Origin: Neisseria sp. Marseille-Q6792
GTDB taxonomy: Bacteria; Pseudomonadota; Gammaproteobacteria; Burkholderiales; Neisseriaceae
Direction: 5' to 3'
Assembly (NCBI RefSeq): GCF_943181435.1
Contig: NZ_OW969598.1
Span: 992,001-1,056,000, forward strand
Length of the DNA stretch: 64,000 bases
Shown here: positions 18,886-29,323 of the stretch, in pieces
How positions within the stretch are numbered: the first letter of the stretch is position 1
How the letters are laid out: every line of letters starts with the position of its first letter
Notes under the pieces: generated by a model
The model's input: the letters and a program-made list of their open reading frames with translations, nothing else
Databases searched by the model: none
Told to the model about the DNA's origin: nothing
Translations under genes and position numbers: made by a program

Positions 18886-19317
18886 ATGAATATTCAGACC
18901 ATCCTCGAAAAAACCCTGCCCGGCTTGGGCTATGAACTGGTCGATTTCGAACTGACCGCTCAAGGAACGTTGCGCGTATTCATTGATAAAGAAGGCGGCA
19001 TTACCGTCGAAGACTGCGCAACCGTCAGCAACCATTTGAGCCGTTTGTTTATGGTGGAAGACATCGATTATAAAAATCTGGAAATTTCCAGTCCCGGACT
19101 CGACCGTCCTCTGAAAAAAGCCGCCGACTTCGTACGCTTTGCCGGTCAGCAGGCAAAAATCAAAACCCGCCTGCCGATAGACGGTCAGAAAAACTTTATC
19201 GGCAAAATCGAAGGTTGTGAAAACAACACTGTTACCGTTTCCTTCGACGGCAAAACCGTGCAAATCGAAATGGATAATATCGACAAAGCCCGCCTGCGTC
19301 CCGAATTCAAATTCTAA
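18886..19317 (+). CDS. rimP: Ribosome maturation factor RimP
   Basis: 143 aa, needed for 30S subunit assembly. The two-domain RimP layout is visible: an N-terminal part with [14 protein letters not shown] and [12 protein letters not shown], the linker motif [18 protein letters not shown], and a C-terminal SH3-like part ending in [12 protein letters not shown]. Start MNIQ (18886) has SD GGGAG; six upstream codons in frame are not needed. First gene of rimP-nusA-infB, 27 bases before nusA. Confidence 0.95.
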   Translation: MNIQTILEKTLPGLGYELVDFELTAQGTLRVFIDKEGGITVEDCATVSNHLSRLFMVEDIDYKNLEISSPGLDRPLKKAADFVRFAGQQAKIKTRLPIDGQKNFIGKIEGCENNTVTVSFDGKTVQIEMDNIDKARLRPEFKF

Positions 19318-19344
19318 AACACAACAATATTGGAGATTTTCAAA

Positions 19345-20847
19345 ATGAGTCGTGAAATATTACAGCTGGCAGAAGCTCTGGCAAGTGAAAAAAATGTTGA
19401 CGCGGAAGTCGTATTCCAAGCCTTGGAATTCGCACTCTCTAGCGCAGCCAAGAAAAAGGCAGACCGCGAACACATGGATGTCCGCGTACAAATCAACCGC
19501 GACACCGGCGAATACCAAACCTTCCGCCGCTGGCTGATTGTGGCCGATGAAGACTATACCTACCCCGATATTGAAAAAACCATCGAGGAAATCCAAGAAG
19601 AAATTCCCGGCACAACCATCCAAATCGGCGAATACTACGAGGAGCAGCTGCCTAACGAAGGTTTCGGCCGCCAAGCCGCGCAAACCGCCAAACAAATCAT
19701 CCTGCAACGTATCCGCGATGCCGAACGCGAACAAAACCTGAACGAATTTCTCGCCGTCAAAGAAGACATCGTTACCGGCACGGTCAAACGGGTAGAACGC
19801 CATGGCATCATCGTTGAAATTATTGCCGGCAAACTGGATGCACTGATTCCGCGCGACCAAACCATCCCCCGCGAAAACTTCCGCAGCGGCGACCGTATCC
19901 GCGCACTTTTCCTTCGCGTGGACGAAATCGGCAATACCGGCCGGAAACAAGTCATTTTGAGCCGTACCAGCGGCGACTTTCTGGCCAAACTCTATGCCAA
20001 CGAAGTCCCCGAAATTTCAGACGGCATGTTGGAAATCCGCGCAGTCGCACGCGACCCGGGCCAACGCGCCAAAGTTGCCGTCAAAGCCAACGACCAACGC
20101 ATCGACCCGCAAGGCACCTGTATCGGCGTACGCGGTTCACGCGTCAATGCCGTCAGCAACGAATTGTCCGGCGAACGCATCGATGTCGTCCTCTGGTCTC
20201 CTGAGCCTGCCCAATTCGTTATGGGCGCACTCTCCCCTGCCGAAGTCAGCCGTATTGTCATCGACGAGGAAAAACATGCCGTCGACGTCATCGTTTCCGA
20301 AGATCAACTTGCGCTTGCCATCGGACGCGGCGGTCAAAACGTTCGACTGGCATCGGAACTGACCGGCTGGCAGCTCAACATTATGACTTCCGCCGAGGCA
20401 GACGAACGCAATGCGGCAGAAGATGCCGCCATCCGCCGCCTGTTTATGAATCACTTGAACGTGGACGAAGAAACTGCCGACGTACTGGTTCAGGAAGGTT
20501 TCGCAACATTGGAAGAAGTCGCCTATGTTCCTGCAGCCGAACTGCTTGCCATTGAAGGATTTGACGAAGAAATCGTCGATATGCTCCGCAACCGCGCCCG
20601 CGATGCCATTCTGACCATGGCGATTGCCGCCGAAGAAAAACTGGGCGAAGTATCCGATGATATGCGCAGCCTGGAAGGTGTGGATGCCGATATGCTGCTC
20701 AAACTCGCCGAAGCCGGCATTACCACACGCGACGACTTGGCAGAACTGTCCGTCGATGAGCTGATTGAAATTACCGGTGTCAATGAAGAAACCGCAAAAG
20801 CCGTCATCCTGACCGCACGCGAACACTGGTTTACCGAAGACAAATAA
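19345..20847 (+). CDS. nusA: Transcription termination/antitermination factor NusA
   Basis: 500 aa. The N-terminal RNA-polymerase binding domain (to ~125), S1 domain (~135-200, [15 protein letters not shown] [15 protein letters not shown]), KH1 and KH2 domains ([29 protein letters not shown]) and two acidic C-terminal repeats ([16 protein letters not shown]..., [20 protein letters not shown]) are all present. Start MSREIL has SD GGAG; five in-frame codons upstream are ignored. It acts with the rRNA boxA sites found at 42.2 and 44.3 kb. Confidence 0.97.
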   Translation: MSREILQLAEALASEKNVDAEVVFQALEFALSSAAKKKADREHMDVRVQINRDTGEYQTFRRWLIVADEDYTYPDIEKTIEEIQEEIPGTTIQIGEYYEEQLPNEGFGRQAAQTAKQIILQRIRDAEREQNLNEFLAVKEDIVTGTVKRVERHGIIVEIIAGKLDALIPRDQTIPRENFRSGDRIRALFLRVDEIGNTGRKQVILSRTSGDFLAKLYANEVPEISDGMLEIRAVARDPGQRAKVAVKANDQRIDPQGTCIGVRGSRVNAVSNELSGERIDVVLWSPEPAQFVMGALSPAEVSRIVIDEEKHAVDVIVSEDQLALAIGRGGQNVRLASELTGWQLNIMTSAEADERNAAEDAAIRRLFMNHLNVDEETADVLVQEGFATLEEVAYVPAAELLAIEGFDEEIVDMLRNRARDAILTMAIAAEEKLGEVSDDMRSLEGVDADMLLKLAEAGITTRDDLAELSVDELIEITGVNEETAKAVILTAREHWFTEDK

Positions 20848-20858
20848 AGGGGGTAAAG

Positions 20859-23726
20859 ATGAGTAACACAACCGTAGAACAATTTGCCGCCGAACTGAAA
20901 CGCCCGGTCGACGACCTGCTGAAACAGTTGAAAGAAGCCGGCGTCAGCAAAACCAGCGGCAGCGATTCCCTGACACTGGACGACAAACAGCTTCTAAACG
21001 CCTACCTGACCAAGAAAAACGGCAGCAACGGCGGTACTATCAGCATCCGTCGCACCAAGACCGAAGTCAGCACCATCGACGGCGTAAAAGTTGAAACACG
21101 CAAACGTGGACGCACCGTCAACATTCCATCCCCTGAAGAGCTGGTAGCGCAGGCAAAAGCCTCACAGGTCCAAGCACCTCCGGCTCAGGCAGAAAAAACG
21201 ACGGAAGATGCGGCCAAAGCAGAAAGCGAATCTGCCGCACGCGCAGAAGCACGCGCCAAAGCAGAAGCGGAAGCGGCAAAACTGAAAGCGGCAAAATCCG
21301 GCAGCAAAACCAAGCCTGCCGCTCAGGAAAACAAAACTGCCGAAGACATGCCGAAACCCGCCTCCGACAAACCCAAACCTGTTGCAGGAAACAAAGCAGC
21401 TCCTTCCGACAAAGTACCGTCCGGGAAAACAGCCGAATCCACACCGAAACAAGATAAAGGCAGCAAAGGCAAAGAAGCAAAAAAACCGGCAAAACCGGTC
21501 GAACCCGCCATCCCGCAGCCTGTAGTCAGTGCGGAAGAACAGGCGCAACGCGATGAGGAGGCGCGTCGTGCCGCAGCGTTGCGCGCACATCAAGAAGCCC
21601 TATTAAGAGAGAAACAGGAACGTCAGGCACGTCGTGAAGCCATAAAACAACAAGCAGAGCAACAGGCAAAAACCTCACCGGAAACCAAAACCGCGGGGCA
21701 GCGTACAGCAAAACCCGCTGAAAAAACGCAGGCTGCCGCTTCTGCAAGCGAAAACAAACCCCTCAATCCGTCAAAAGCAAAAAAAGAAGACCGCTACAAC
21801 CGTGATGACGAAGGCCAGGGCCGCAATACCAAAGGCAAAGGCGGTAAAGGCGGACGTGACCGCAACAATGCGCGCAATGGCGACGACGAGCGCGTACGCG
21901 GCGGCAAAAAAGGCAAAAAACTCAAACTCGAGCCGAACCAACACGCCTTCCAAGCACCAACCGAACCCGTCGTTCATGAAGTTTTGGTTCCCGAAACCAT
22001 TACCGTTGCCGACTTGGCGCACAAAATGGCCGTTAAAGGCGTGGAAGTGGTCAAAGCCCTGATGAAGATGGGCATGATGGTAACCATCAACCAATCTATC
22101 GACCAAGACACTGCCCTGATTGTGGTGGAAGAACTCGGACATATCGGTAAACCTGCCGCTGCCGACGATCCCGAAGCCTTCTTGGACGAAGGCGCGGAAG
22201 CAGTGGAAGCCGAAGCATTGCCGCGTCCGCCCGTCGTTACCGTCATGGGACACGTCGACCACGGCAAAACCTCGCTGCTGGACTACATCCGCCGCGCCAA
22301 AGTGGTACAGGGCGAAGCAGGCGGCATTACGCAGCACATTGGCGCGTACCACGTCAAAACGCCGCGCGGCGTGATTACCTTCTTGGACACCCCGGGCCAC
22401 GAAGCCTTTACCGCCATGCGCGCACGCGGTGCGAAAGCAACCGACATCGTGATTCTTGTGGTTGCCGCCGACGACGGCGTGATGCCGCAAACCATCGAAG
22501 CCATTGCACATGCCAAAGCGGCAGGCGTTCCGATTGTGGTTGCCGTCAATAAAATCGATAAAGACACTGCCAACCCCGAACGCATCCGTCAGGAACTGAC
22601 CCAACACGAAGTTATCCCCGACGATTGGGGCGGCACCGTACAGTTTATTGACGTATCCGCCAAAAAAGGAACGAACATCGATGCATTGCTCGAAGCCGTC
22701 TTGCTCGAAGCCGAAGTCTTGGAGCTGACAGCTCCCGTCGATGCGCCCGCCAAAGGCATCATCGTCGAGGCGCGCTTGGACAAAGGCCGCGGTGCGGTTG
22801 CCACCCTCTTGGTACAAAGCGGTACGCTGAAAAAAGGCGATATGCTGCTGGCCGGTACGGCATTCGGCAAAATCCGTGCGATGGTTGACGAAAACGGCAA
22901 ATCCATTACCGAAGCCGGCCCGTCCATCCCCGTCGAAATCCTCGGCTTGTCCGACGTACCGAATGCGGGTGAAGACGCGATGGTATTGGCGGACGAGAAA
23001 AAAGCGCGCGAAATCGCCCTCTTCCGCCAAGGCAAATACCGCGACGTGCGCCTTGCCAAACAGCAGGCGGCGAAGCTGGAAAATATGTTCAACAATATGG
23101 GCGAAACCCAGGCCCAATCTTTGTCGGTCATCATCAAGGCAGACGTGCAGGGCTCTTACGAGGCTTTGGCGGGCAGCCTGAAAAAACTGTCCACAGGCGA
23201 AGTGAAAGTGAACGTGTTGCACAGCGGCGTGGGCGGCATTACCGAATCTGATGTCAACCTTGCCATCGCTTCGGGCGCGTTCATTATCGGCTTTAACGTA
23301 CGTGCAGATGCTTCTTCACGTAAGCTGGCCGAAAATGAAAACGTGGAAATCCGCTACTACAACATCATCTACGATGCCATCGACGACGTGAAGGCGGCGA
23401 TGAGCGGCATGCTCTCTCCCGAAGAGAAAGAACAGGTTACCGGTACGGTCGAAATCCGTCAGGTCATCTCCGTTTCCAAGGTCGGCAATATTGCAGGCTG
23501 TATGGTTACCGACGGCGTGGTCAAACGCGATTCCCATGTCCGCCTCATCCGCAACAACGTGGTCATCCACACGGGCGAACTGGCTTCGTTGAAACGCTAT
23601 AAAGACGACGTCAAAGAAGTCCGTATGGGCTTTGAGTGCGGTCTGATGATTAAAGGCTACAACGAAATCATGGAAGGCGACCAACTCGAATGTTTCGACA
23701 TCATCGAAGTTGCCCGCACCCTGTAA
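20859..23726 (+). CDS. infB: Translation initiation factor IF-2
   Basis: 955 aa GTPase that places initiator fMet-tRNA on the 30S subunit. The N-terminal IF2N domain ([17 protein letters not shown]) is followed by a long Lys/Ala/Glu/Pro-rich variable linker (~90-370). The G domain carries [14 protein letters not shown] (P loop), DTPGHEAF (G3) and NKIDK (G4). Domains II, III and C2 follow. The linker is low-complexity and likely to vary in length between strains. SD GGGGG lies close before the ATG, 11 bases after nusA. Confidence 0.97.
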   Translation: MSNTTVEQFAAELKRPVDDLLKQLKEAGVSKTSGSDSLTLDDKQLLNAYLTKKNGSNGGTISIRRTKTEVSTIDGVKVETRKRGRTVNIPSPEELVAQAKASQVQAPPAQAEKTTEDAAKAESESAARAEARAKAEAEAAKLKAAKSGSKTKPAAQENKTAEDMPKPASDKPKPVAGNKAAPSDKVPSGKTAESTPKQDKGSKGKEAKKPAKPVEPAIPQPVVSAEEQAQRDEEARRAAALRAHQEALLREKQERQARREAIKQQAEQQAKTSPETKTAGQRTAKPAEKTQAAASASENKPLNPSKAKKEDRYNRDDEGQGRNTKGKGGKGGRDRNNARNGDDERVRGGKKGKKLKLEPNQHAFQAPTEPVVHEVLVPETITVADLAHKMAVKGVEVVKALMKMGMMVTINQSIDQDTALIVVEELGHIGKPAAADDPEAFLDEGAEAVEAEALPRPPVVTVMGHVDHGKTSLLDYIRRAKVVQGEAGGITQHIGAYHVKTPRGVITFLDTPGHEAFTAMRARGAKATDIVILVVAADDGVMPQTIEAIAHAKAAGVPIVVAVNKIDKDTANPERIRQELTQHEVIPDDWGGTVQFIDVSAKKGTNIDALLEAVLLEAEVLELTAPVDAPAKGIIVEARLDKGRGAVATLLVQSGTLKKGDMLLAGTAFGKIRAMVDENGKSITEAGPSIPVEILGLSDVPNAGEDAMVLADEKKAREIALFRQGKYRDVRLAKQQAAKLENMFNNMGETQAQSLSVIIKADVQGSYEALAGSLKKLSTGEVKVNVLHSGVGGITESDVNLAIASGAFIIGFNVRADASSRKLAENENVEIRYYNIIYDAIDDVKAAMSGMLSPEEKEQVTGTVEIRQVISVSKVGNIAGCMVTDGVVKRDSHVRLIRNNVVIHTGELASLKRYKDDVKEVRMGFECGLMIKGYNEIMEGDQLECFDIIEVARTL

Positions 23727-23742
23727 TTCCTTTGCAAATAAA

Positions 23743-23769
23743 ATGCCGTCTGAAGCGTTCAGACGGCAT
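23743..23769. terminator. DUS-hairpin after infB
   Basis: Inverted uptake sequences three bases apart (23743-23754 and 23758-23769). Confidence 0.75.
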
Positions 23770-23772
23770 ACG

Positions 23773-23809
23773 AAACGGGTTCTGTATCATACAGAACCCG
23801 TTTTTTGTC
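23773..23809 (+). terminator. Second terminator after infB
   Basis: 13-bp stem AAACGGGTTCTGT / ACAGAACCCGTTT with loop ATCAT and a T run. Confidence 0.88.
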
Positions 23810-23887
23810 GCAAATCGGCTTCAGCGGCCCTCCTGCCTTATCCCGATTTGAATCTGACTTGCCATACAAACAGGCTTCAGACGGCAT

Positions 23888-23993
23888 TATAGTGAATTAA
23901 ATTTAAACCGGTACAGCGTTGGCTCGCCTTGCCGTACTATTTGTACTGTCTGCGGCTCGCCGCCTTGTCCTGATTTAAATTTAATTCACTATA
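23888..23993. mobile_element. Correia element, short form (106 bp)
   Basis: Ends TATAGTGAATTAAAT / ATTTAATTCACTATA surround the usual core (GTACTATTTGTACTGTCTGCGG). The internal IHF segment is missing, as in the short class. It contains the last 18 codons and the stop of the DUF3482 GTPase gene. Confidence 0.93.
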
Positions 23994-25331
23994 TTTTCCC
24001 GACAGGCGGATTTGAAGTTTCTCCACATATCCGGCGCGTTCGGCGCGGCTGGTTTCGGGGCGGTGCGTATTGAGCGACGACCATTTCCAATGACTGCGGG
24101 CTTTGTTGAGTTCGGGCGGGAGTCTGGCGGCGTCCCATGGTGCTTTGCGGCTGTTCAACTCGACTTGCGATTGCGCCGCGTGGCCGCGCGTTTGCAGGAC
24201 GTGGAGCAAATCGAGGGCGCGGGCGGCGAGCAGGGTCAGGGTTTCAGGGTCGGTGTGCAAGGTTTGGCGGCCTGCGAGTTTGTCGGAAATGGTGCGGGTA
24301 TTGGGCAGGATACCGCCCAAAAAGCCGCCGATTGCCGTACCCAATCCGAGCGAGCCGCCGAGTGTGGCGATGTCCAGCCCCAAACCGATGAGCGCGCCGG
24401 TTGCCGCGCCCGTGCCGGTGCGGATGCCGTATTGTTTGAGCAATTCGCTGTCGAACGGGTCTTGGCGGAAGGCTTGCGGCATCCAGTCGCCGCCGTCGAT
24501 TTCGCTGTGGTAGAAACGGTAGAGGGCAAACAGCCGCTGCTGCATCTGCCGTTCGAGTTGGCGTATTTCCGCCTGCATGGTTTGCAGCACGGTGGCGGTA
24601 TCCTCGTTTTCGTCCACTTCCTGCCTGAAAGCGGCGGCATCGAGCAGGAAATCGGCGATTTCGCGGCGCGCTTCTTTGTCCAGACGCGTCCATTCGCGGC
24701 GGCGGGTGGCGGTCAGGCGGTCGATGACTTCATGCTGCGGCAACATGGTGGCGAGTTTATTCCATAAATCCAATTCGCCTTCAAAATCGAAGGCGACGGT
24801 GTCAAACCCAGAGAAAACGTGCAAGTTTCTCCGCGCCAGCATGGTTGTCCATGCTTCGGGAAGCTGCCCGCCGGTAAAGTTGAACACGGGCATGACCGGC
24901 TTGGCGCACCATGAAAGGATGGTCAATTCATCCCGATATTTGTCGAGGACGGGTTCGCGCGCGTCGATGACGTACAACGCCATGTCGCTTTGCAGAAGCT
25001 GCCGCAGCACTTTGGCTTCTTGGTTGAAATCATGATGCGCGCCGTGGCTGCCGAGAAACTGTTGCAGCCGCTCGATACCGTCTGAACGCGTATCCGTATG
25101 GGTTTCCAGCCATTCCAAAACGCCGCCCGCGTCTTCAAGTCCGGGCGTGTCATACAGGAAAACCAGCATGTCCGCGCCGTCGCTGATGGCGGCTTCTTCG
25201 ACATAGCGTGTGGTTGATGGGGCGTTTCTGACTTCGCCGAAACCGCTGTCGCGCAACAGAGTACGAAGGAGCGAGGTTTTGCCGGTGTTGGTGTGTCCCA
25301 CGACGGCGAGGGAAAGGGGTTGTTTGCTCAT
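23937..25331 (-). CDS. DUF3482 GTPase-like protein, C-terminus from a Correia element
   Basis: 464 aa. The N-terminal GTPase domain has the P loop VGHTNTGKTSLLR, DTPGLED (G3) and a loosely kept G4. A mid-region coiled stretch (RQLERQMQQRLFALYRF) and a Gly/Ala-rich hydrophobic hairpin (GAATGALIGLGLDIATLGG, then GGFLGGI) suggest membrane contact. The last 18 residues (YSELNLNQDK...) are translated from a Correia element, so the native end was replaced. It pairs with the DUF2868 gene 73 bases upstream, and the two families usually occur together. Function unknown. Confidence 0.8.
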   Translation of the reverse strand: MSKQPLSLAVVGHTNTGKTSLLRTLLRDSGFGEVRNAPSTTRYVEEAAISDGADMLVFLYDTPGLEDAGGVLEWLETHTDTRSDGIERLQQFLGSHGAHHDFNQEAKVLRQLLQSDMALYVIDAREPVLDKYRDELTILSWCAKPVMPVFNFTGGQLPEAWTTMLARRNLHVFSGFDTVAFDFEGELDLWNKLATMLPQHEVIDRLTATRRREWTRLDKEARREIADFLLDAAAFRQEVDENEDTATVLQTMQAEIRQLERQMQQRLFALYRFYHSEIDGGDWMPQAFRQDPFDSELLKQYGIRTGTGAATGALIGLGLDIATLGGSLGLGTAIGGFLGGILPNTRTISDKLAGRQTLHTDPETLTLLAARALDLLHVLQTRGHAAQSQVELNSRKAPWDAARLPPELNKARSHWKWSSLNTHRPETSRAERAGYVEKLQIRLSGKYSELNLNQDKAASRRQYK

Positions 25332-25404
25332 GATGTTTTTGAAGAATGGATTTTCAGACGACCTTTTTTCAGAATGGCGGCTTAACAGAACATTTCAAGT
25401 GAGT

Positions 25405-26745
25405 TTATTGGTCTTTCAAACGACCTTCCTGCGCCGCCCTGTCGGGTTCCAGCCACGCCGCGCCGTACCCTGACAGCGCATTGCGCCAATGTTCCAATGT
25501 CTCCGACAGGCCGTCTGAAAGCCCCTGTTCCGCCAAAAGCTGCACCACCGCGCCGCCCTGCGCCGCTTCCGAGAGTCGGACAATCTGCCGCAACACGCCG
25601 CGGTCGGGCACAGTTTGAGCGCGCACGCCGATAAGCAGTTGCGCCGGTTTCTGCTTCAACTCCGCTTCCAGTGCGGCAACCTGTTCCCGATTGGCGGCAA
25701 CGCCTTTATCCAGCCATTCCTGCGCCAATCTGCCCGTAAACCATGTGCCTTCGTGCCATTCGGTTTCCAGCATGACCGCCCATTTCGGCGCATCGTTCAA
25801 GACGATTTTCGGCGAAACGGCGGACACGGTTTCGCGGCACGTATCCGCATCGACAATTTGCGTCTGCCAGCGGCGGATAACCGCCTGATAATAGGGTTTT
25901 TCCAAATCCAAGCCGTTTTCACTTGTTTTCAAAAGGATTTTACACACTACCCAAGCCAAGAGACGCGGCAGGATGCCGTAGCAAGCTATGCTGCCGACCA
26001 ACAAGCCCGACCACGCGCGCGCATCGGCGATATTGCCGTTCAGACGACCTTCAACTACCGCCCGCGCATCGGGGACAGGGAAACCGAGTTTCGACGGCAG
26101 CCATGCCAACATTTCCACCAGCCGTACCGAAGACGAATCGCCCAACAGCGTGCTTTCCCAGTTGAACGTATATTGCCGCACCAAAAGCAGCAACAATACC
26201 GACACCAGCATTCCGAGCAGCGTGCAGAGCCACAGGCTGTGCGACGTTGCGCCTATTTTCCAACGTACCGAAGGTTGCCGCCACTCGTCCGCATACAGCC
26301 GCAACACCGCCTGATTTACAGGGTCTTTGCCCCGAAACCACGTCGCCGGACTGCTGAAAAACCGCCCCACTTTCACGCGCAGGAACAACGTTGCCAACCA
26401 TACCGCCAACATCAGCGTATTCATGCCCAACACGCCCGCCAAAATCAGGAAGAAATTCAGCCCTTGGCTGTCCATCAGAAGATACGCACCGGAAAAACCG
26501 GTAAAAAATGTAAACATCGCTGCTGCCAGCCACAACCAGAACGACCCCGCACGCACACGTTCCAACGTGTCCCGCAGCATACGGTTCCTGTCGATCATCT
26601 CCGCCCGACGGATGATTTTTTCCTCCGTACTGCCGTCCACACGGCGCAAAGCCTCCGTCGCCTGCACGGGATCGCCGCTGAAAATAAAACTGCCTTCTTC
26701 CAAAATACGGACCAGCTCAACCAGTTTTCGGGATGGATTCAACAT
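25405..26745 (-). CDS. DUF2868 membrane protein
   Basis: 446 aa. The N-terminal soluble part (EALRRVDGSTEEKIIRRAEMID) is followed by two close membrane spans (FWLWLAAAMFTFFTGFSGAYLL, then FFLILAGVLGMNTLMLAVWLATLF), another span (LWLCTLLGMLVSVLLLLLV) and one near residue 260. A C-terminal soluble domain follows. First gene of a pair with the DUF3482 GTPase. The start MLNPSRK was chosen because family members begin near here; it directly follows an uptake sequence and has no clear SD. Role unknown. Confidence 0.75.
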   Translation of the reverse strand: MLNPSRKLVELVRILEEGSFIFSGDPVQATEALRRVDGSTEEKIIRRAEMIDRNRMLRDTLERVRAGSFWLWLAAAMFTFFTGFSGAYLLMDSQGLNFFLILAGVLGMNTLMLAVWLATLFLRVKVGRFFSSPATWFRGKDPVNQAVLRLYADEWRQPSVRWKIGATSHSLWLCTLLGMLVSVLLLLLVRQYTFNWESTLLGDSSSVRLVEMLAWLPSKLGFPVPDARAVVEGRLNGNIADARAWSGLLVGSIACYGILPRLLAWVVCKILLKTSENGLDLEKPYYQAVIRRWQTQIVDADTCRETVSAVSPKIVLNDAPKWAVMLETEWHEGTWFTGRLAQEWLDKGVAANREQVAALEAELKQKPAQLLIGVRAQTVPDRGVLRQIVRLSEAAQGGAVVQLLAEQGLSDGLSETLEHWRNALSGYGAAWLEPDRAAQEGRLKDQ

Positions 26746-26888
26746 AAAATGCCGTCTGAAAATAAAAAAACAGATTTTAACACACGCATTTTCAAGAATA
26801 TTCACAGTGTAGGCAAAGAGTAAATCCCACACAGAGGCAAAAGTATCGGCGTAAACTGACTGCCTCTACTTTCCCGAAAGATTGTGCG

Positions 26889-27515
26889 ATGTATACAGGC
26901 GAACGCTTCAATACTTACAGCCATTTGAGCGGTTTGATTCTGGCGGCGGCAGGTTTGGTGCTGATGCTGCTGAAAACCATAGGACAAGGCGACGGCTACC
27001 GTATCTTCAGCGTATCGGTTTACGGCATCAGCCTTCTTCTGCTCTATTTGAGTTCCTCGCTGTACCACGGAATTGCAGCCGGAAAACTGAAAAGCATTTT
27101 GAAAAAAACCGACCACTGCATGATTTATGTGCTGATTGCCGGAAGCTACACACCGTTTGCACTGGTTTCTTTGAGAAACGGGCCGGGCTGGACGGTATTT
27201 TCACTGTCCTGGCTGCTGGCGGCTGCAGGAATCGCACAAGAACTCACTATCGGACGGAAAAGCGAAAAACGTCTGCTGTCTATTGCGATTTATATCGTAA
27301 TGGGCTGGATGGTCTTGGCGGTAATGAAATCCCTGACAGCCTCACTCCCGCCGGCAGGACTGGCTTGGCTGGCGGCAGGCGGTATGCTGTACAGCGTCGG
27401 CATTTACTGGTTTGTAAACGATGAAAAAATCCGACACGGGCATGGAATCTGGCATCTGTTCGTATTGGGCGGCAGCATCACCCAATTTGTCAGCGTGTAC
27501 GGTTATGTAATCTGA
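26889..27515 (+). CDS. Haemolysin III / YqfA family membrane protein
   Basis: 208 aa integral membrane protein with seven predicted spans, related to PAQR receptors. Typical motifs are present: ERFNTYSHLSGLILAAAG, SSSLYHG, KTDHCMIYVLIAGSYTPF and GHGIWHLFVLGG, the His/Asp residues probably binding metal. The haemolysis label comes from a Bacillus homologue and need not apply here. SD is weak. It converges with the symporter gene at a shared terminator. Confidence 0.88.
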   Translation: MYTGERFNTYSHLSGLILAAAGLVLMLLKTIGQGDGYRIFSVSVYGISLLLLYLSSSLYHGIAAGKLKSILKKTDHCMIYVLIAGSYTPFALVSLRNGPGWTVFSLSWLLAAAGIAQELTIGRKSEKRLLSIAIYIVMGWMVLAVMKSLTASLPPAGLAWLAAGGMLYSVGIYWFVNDEKIRHGHGIWHLFVLGGSITQFVSVYGYVI

Positions 27516-27531
27516 ATGCCGTCTGAAAAGC

Positions 27532-27564
27532 AAAACCTCCCGATCCTGAAGATTGGGAGGTTTT
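27532..27564. terminator. Bidirectional terminator
   Basis: 14-bp stem AAAACCTCCCGATC / GATTGGGAGGTTTT (one G-U), loop CTGAA, between convergent genes. Confidence 0.9.
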
Positions 27565-27578
27565 CTGTTTGCCGGACA

Positions 27579-28997
27579 TCAACCCTTGTCGTGGAACTCG
27601 TGGAATTCATACTGATAGGACAAATCCCGACCCGCTTTTTTCTGTGCCAAATAATCATCATAAATGGCGCGGATTTCCTTACGCAGCAAGAACAGGGCAA
27701 TCAGGTTGGGGATAACCATAAAACCGTTGAACATATCCGACAGACTCCAAACCAAATCGACTTTGCCGAGCGTACCCAAAACAATGGCAAGCAGAACCAA
27801 TGCGCGATAGATGCCCAAGTGTCTTCCCCTGAAAAGAAAACGGATGTTGGACTCGCCGAAATAATACCAGCCGATAATGGTCGTAAAGGCGAAGAAGGTC
27901 AGACACACGGCAAGCAATTGCGAACCGAAGCCCGGAAATGCCTTGTTAAAGGCAAATTGAGTAACCGCCGCGCCCTGTTCTCCCGAAAGGTTGGCATCAG
28001 TCAGCAGGATAATCAATGCCGTAGCCGTACATACCAAAATCGTATCGATAAACACACCGACAAATGCCGCCATACCTTGCTGCACAGGATGCTTCACATC
28101 AGCGGTTGCATGTGCATGCGGGGTAGAACCCATACCTGCTTCGTTGGAAAACAGACCGCGCGCCACGCCGAAACGTATCGCTTCACGCATACCGATACCT
28201 GCAGCACCGCCCAAAACGGCTTCGGGATTGAAGGCGGCGGTAAAGATGTGGTTGAACATCGGCACAATATGGTCGGAAAATTCAAACAGGATAACGACGG
28301 CGCACAAAATATAAACAACCGCCATAAACGGCACGACAAACTGGGCAATATTGGCAATACGGTTCACGCCGCCAATCACAACCATGCCCGCAAGGACGGC
28401 AAGCACAATACCGACTGCCAAAGAAGGCACATCAAATGCAATGGTAACGGCAGAAGCAATGGAATTGGCCTGTGTCGCATTACCGATAAAGCCCAATGCG
28501 ATAATCAACGCAATGGAAAAGAAACCGGACAAAAAACGCGCCGCGCCCCTGCCGATTTTCGGAGTCAGACCGTGTGTAATATAAAACGCCGGCCCGCCGA
28601 TGTATTTGCCGTGGCTGACGACGCGGTATTTCTGCGCCAGCAGTGCCTCCGCAAAAATCGTGGACATCCCCAAAACGGCAGAAAGCCACATCCAAAAAAT
28701 CGCGCCTGGCCCGCCTGCGGTAATGGCGGTCGCCACGCCAGCGACATTGCCCGTGCCGATTTGCGCTGATACGGCAACCGCAAGTGCCTGAAACTGCGAT
28801 AAAGACTTATCGTCTTTATCCCTTTTGGCAAACAAACCGCCGAATACGGATTTAAACCCCGCGCCAAACTTCAAAATCTGTGGCGCACCGAGATACAGCG
28901 TAAAAAACAGGCCGATACCCAAAAGGGCATAAATCAGCAGGTAGTCCCAAAGAAACCGATTGACTGTACCCACCAGAACAGACAATATATTTTCCAT
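27579..28997 (-). CDS. Sodium:alanine/glycine symporter (AgcS family)
   Basis: 472 aa inner membrane carrier with about eleven spans. The family signature region GGPGAIFWMWLSAVLGMSTIF and the early SAQIGTGNVAGVATAI motif (substrate and sodium site) are visible. It is expected to import alanine or glycine with sodium. alr (alanine racemase) lies about 3 kb away, but no operon link is seen. Confidence 0.93.
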   Translation of the reverse strand: MENILSVLVGTVNRFLWDYLLIYALLGIGLFFTLYLGAPQILKFGAGFKSVFGGLFAKRDKDDKSLSQFQALAVAVSAQIGTGNVAGVATAITAGGPGAIFWMWLSAVLGMSTIFAEALLAQKYRVVSHGKYIGGPAFYITHGLTPKIGRGAARFLSGFFSIALIIALGFIGNATQANSIASAVTIAFDVPSLAVGIVLAVLAGMVVIGGVNRIANIAQFVVPFMAVVYILCAVVILFEFSDHIVPMFNHIFTAAFNPEAVLGGAAGIGMREAIRFGVARGLFSNEAGMGSTPHAHATADVKHPVQQGMAAFVGVFIDTILVCTATALIILLTDANLSGEQGAAVTQFAFNKAFPGFGSQLLAVCLTFFAFTTIIGWYYFGESNIRFLFRGRHLGIYRALVLLAIVLGTLGKVDLVWSLSDMFNGFMVIPNLIALFLLRKEIRAIYDDYLAQKKAGRDLSYQYEFHEFHDKG

Positions 28998-29323
28998 AAA
29001 ATAAACCTTATCTTACGATTAAAATGACTGCTTTCCCAAAGACATTCCAATAAGGAAACACGGCGAGCAGACCGTATTTGCCGCAACAGATGCCTTCAAT
29101 TGTCAACAATCGGGGAGAAGCTGTGCCATCATACCGTAAAATATCGTTAATTAAAATATTTCTTTATTTTTAAGCGGAAAGTGGAGGAAATCGTTTTCAG
29201 ACGGCATCGACAACGGCACAGCATAAAACAGGATATTTTGGGTACTTGCAACTTATGTTAAAATGCCGACCGTAAAAAATCTGACAAAAACAGATTAATT
29301 ATTTGAAATAAGAAAGGAAATTT
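28998..29323. other. Divergent intergenic region before yebC
   Basis: One unpaired uptake sequence near 29201. A possible extended -10 (TG-T-TAAAAT, 29259-29264) may start yebC transcription. SD AAAGGAAA precedes the yebC ATG. Nothing else is recognised. Confidence 0.5.

Noticed and set aside
21771-23222. 483-codon open frame opposite infB
   Set aside because: Antisense shadow of infB, rich in Phe, His and Gly, without family features.
27516-28769. 417-codon open frame opposite the symporter gene
   Set aside because: Shadow of the clearly coding minus strand; starts inside the uptake sequence.
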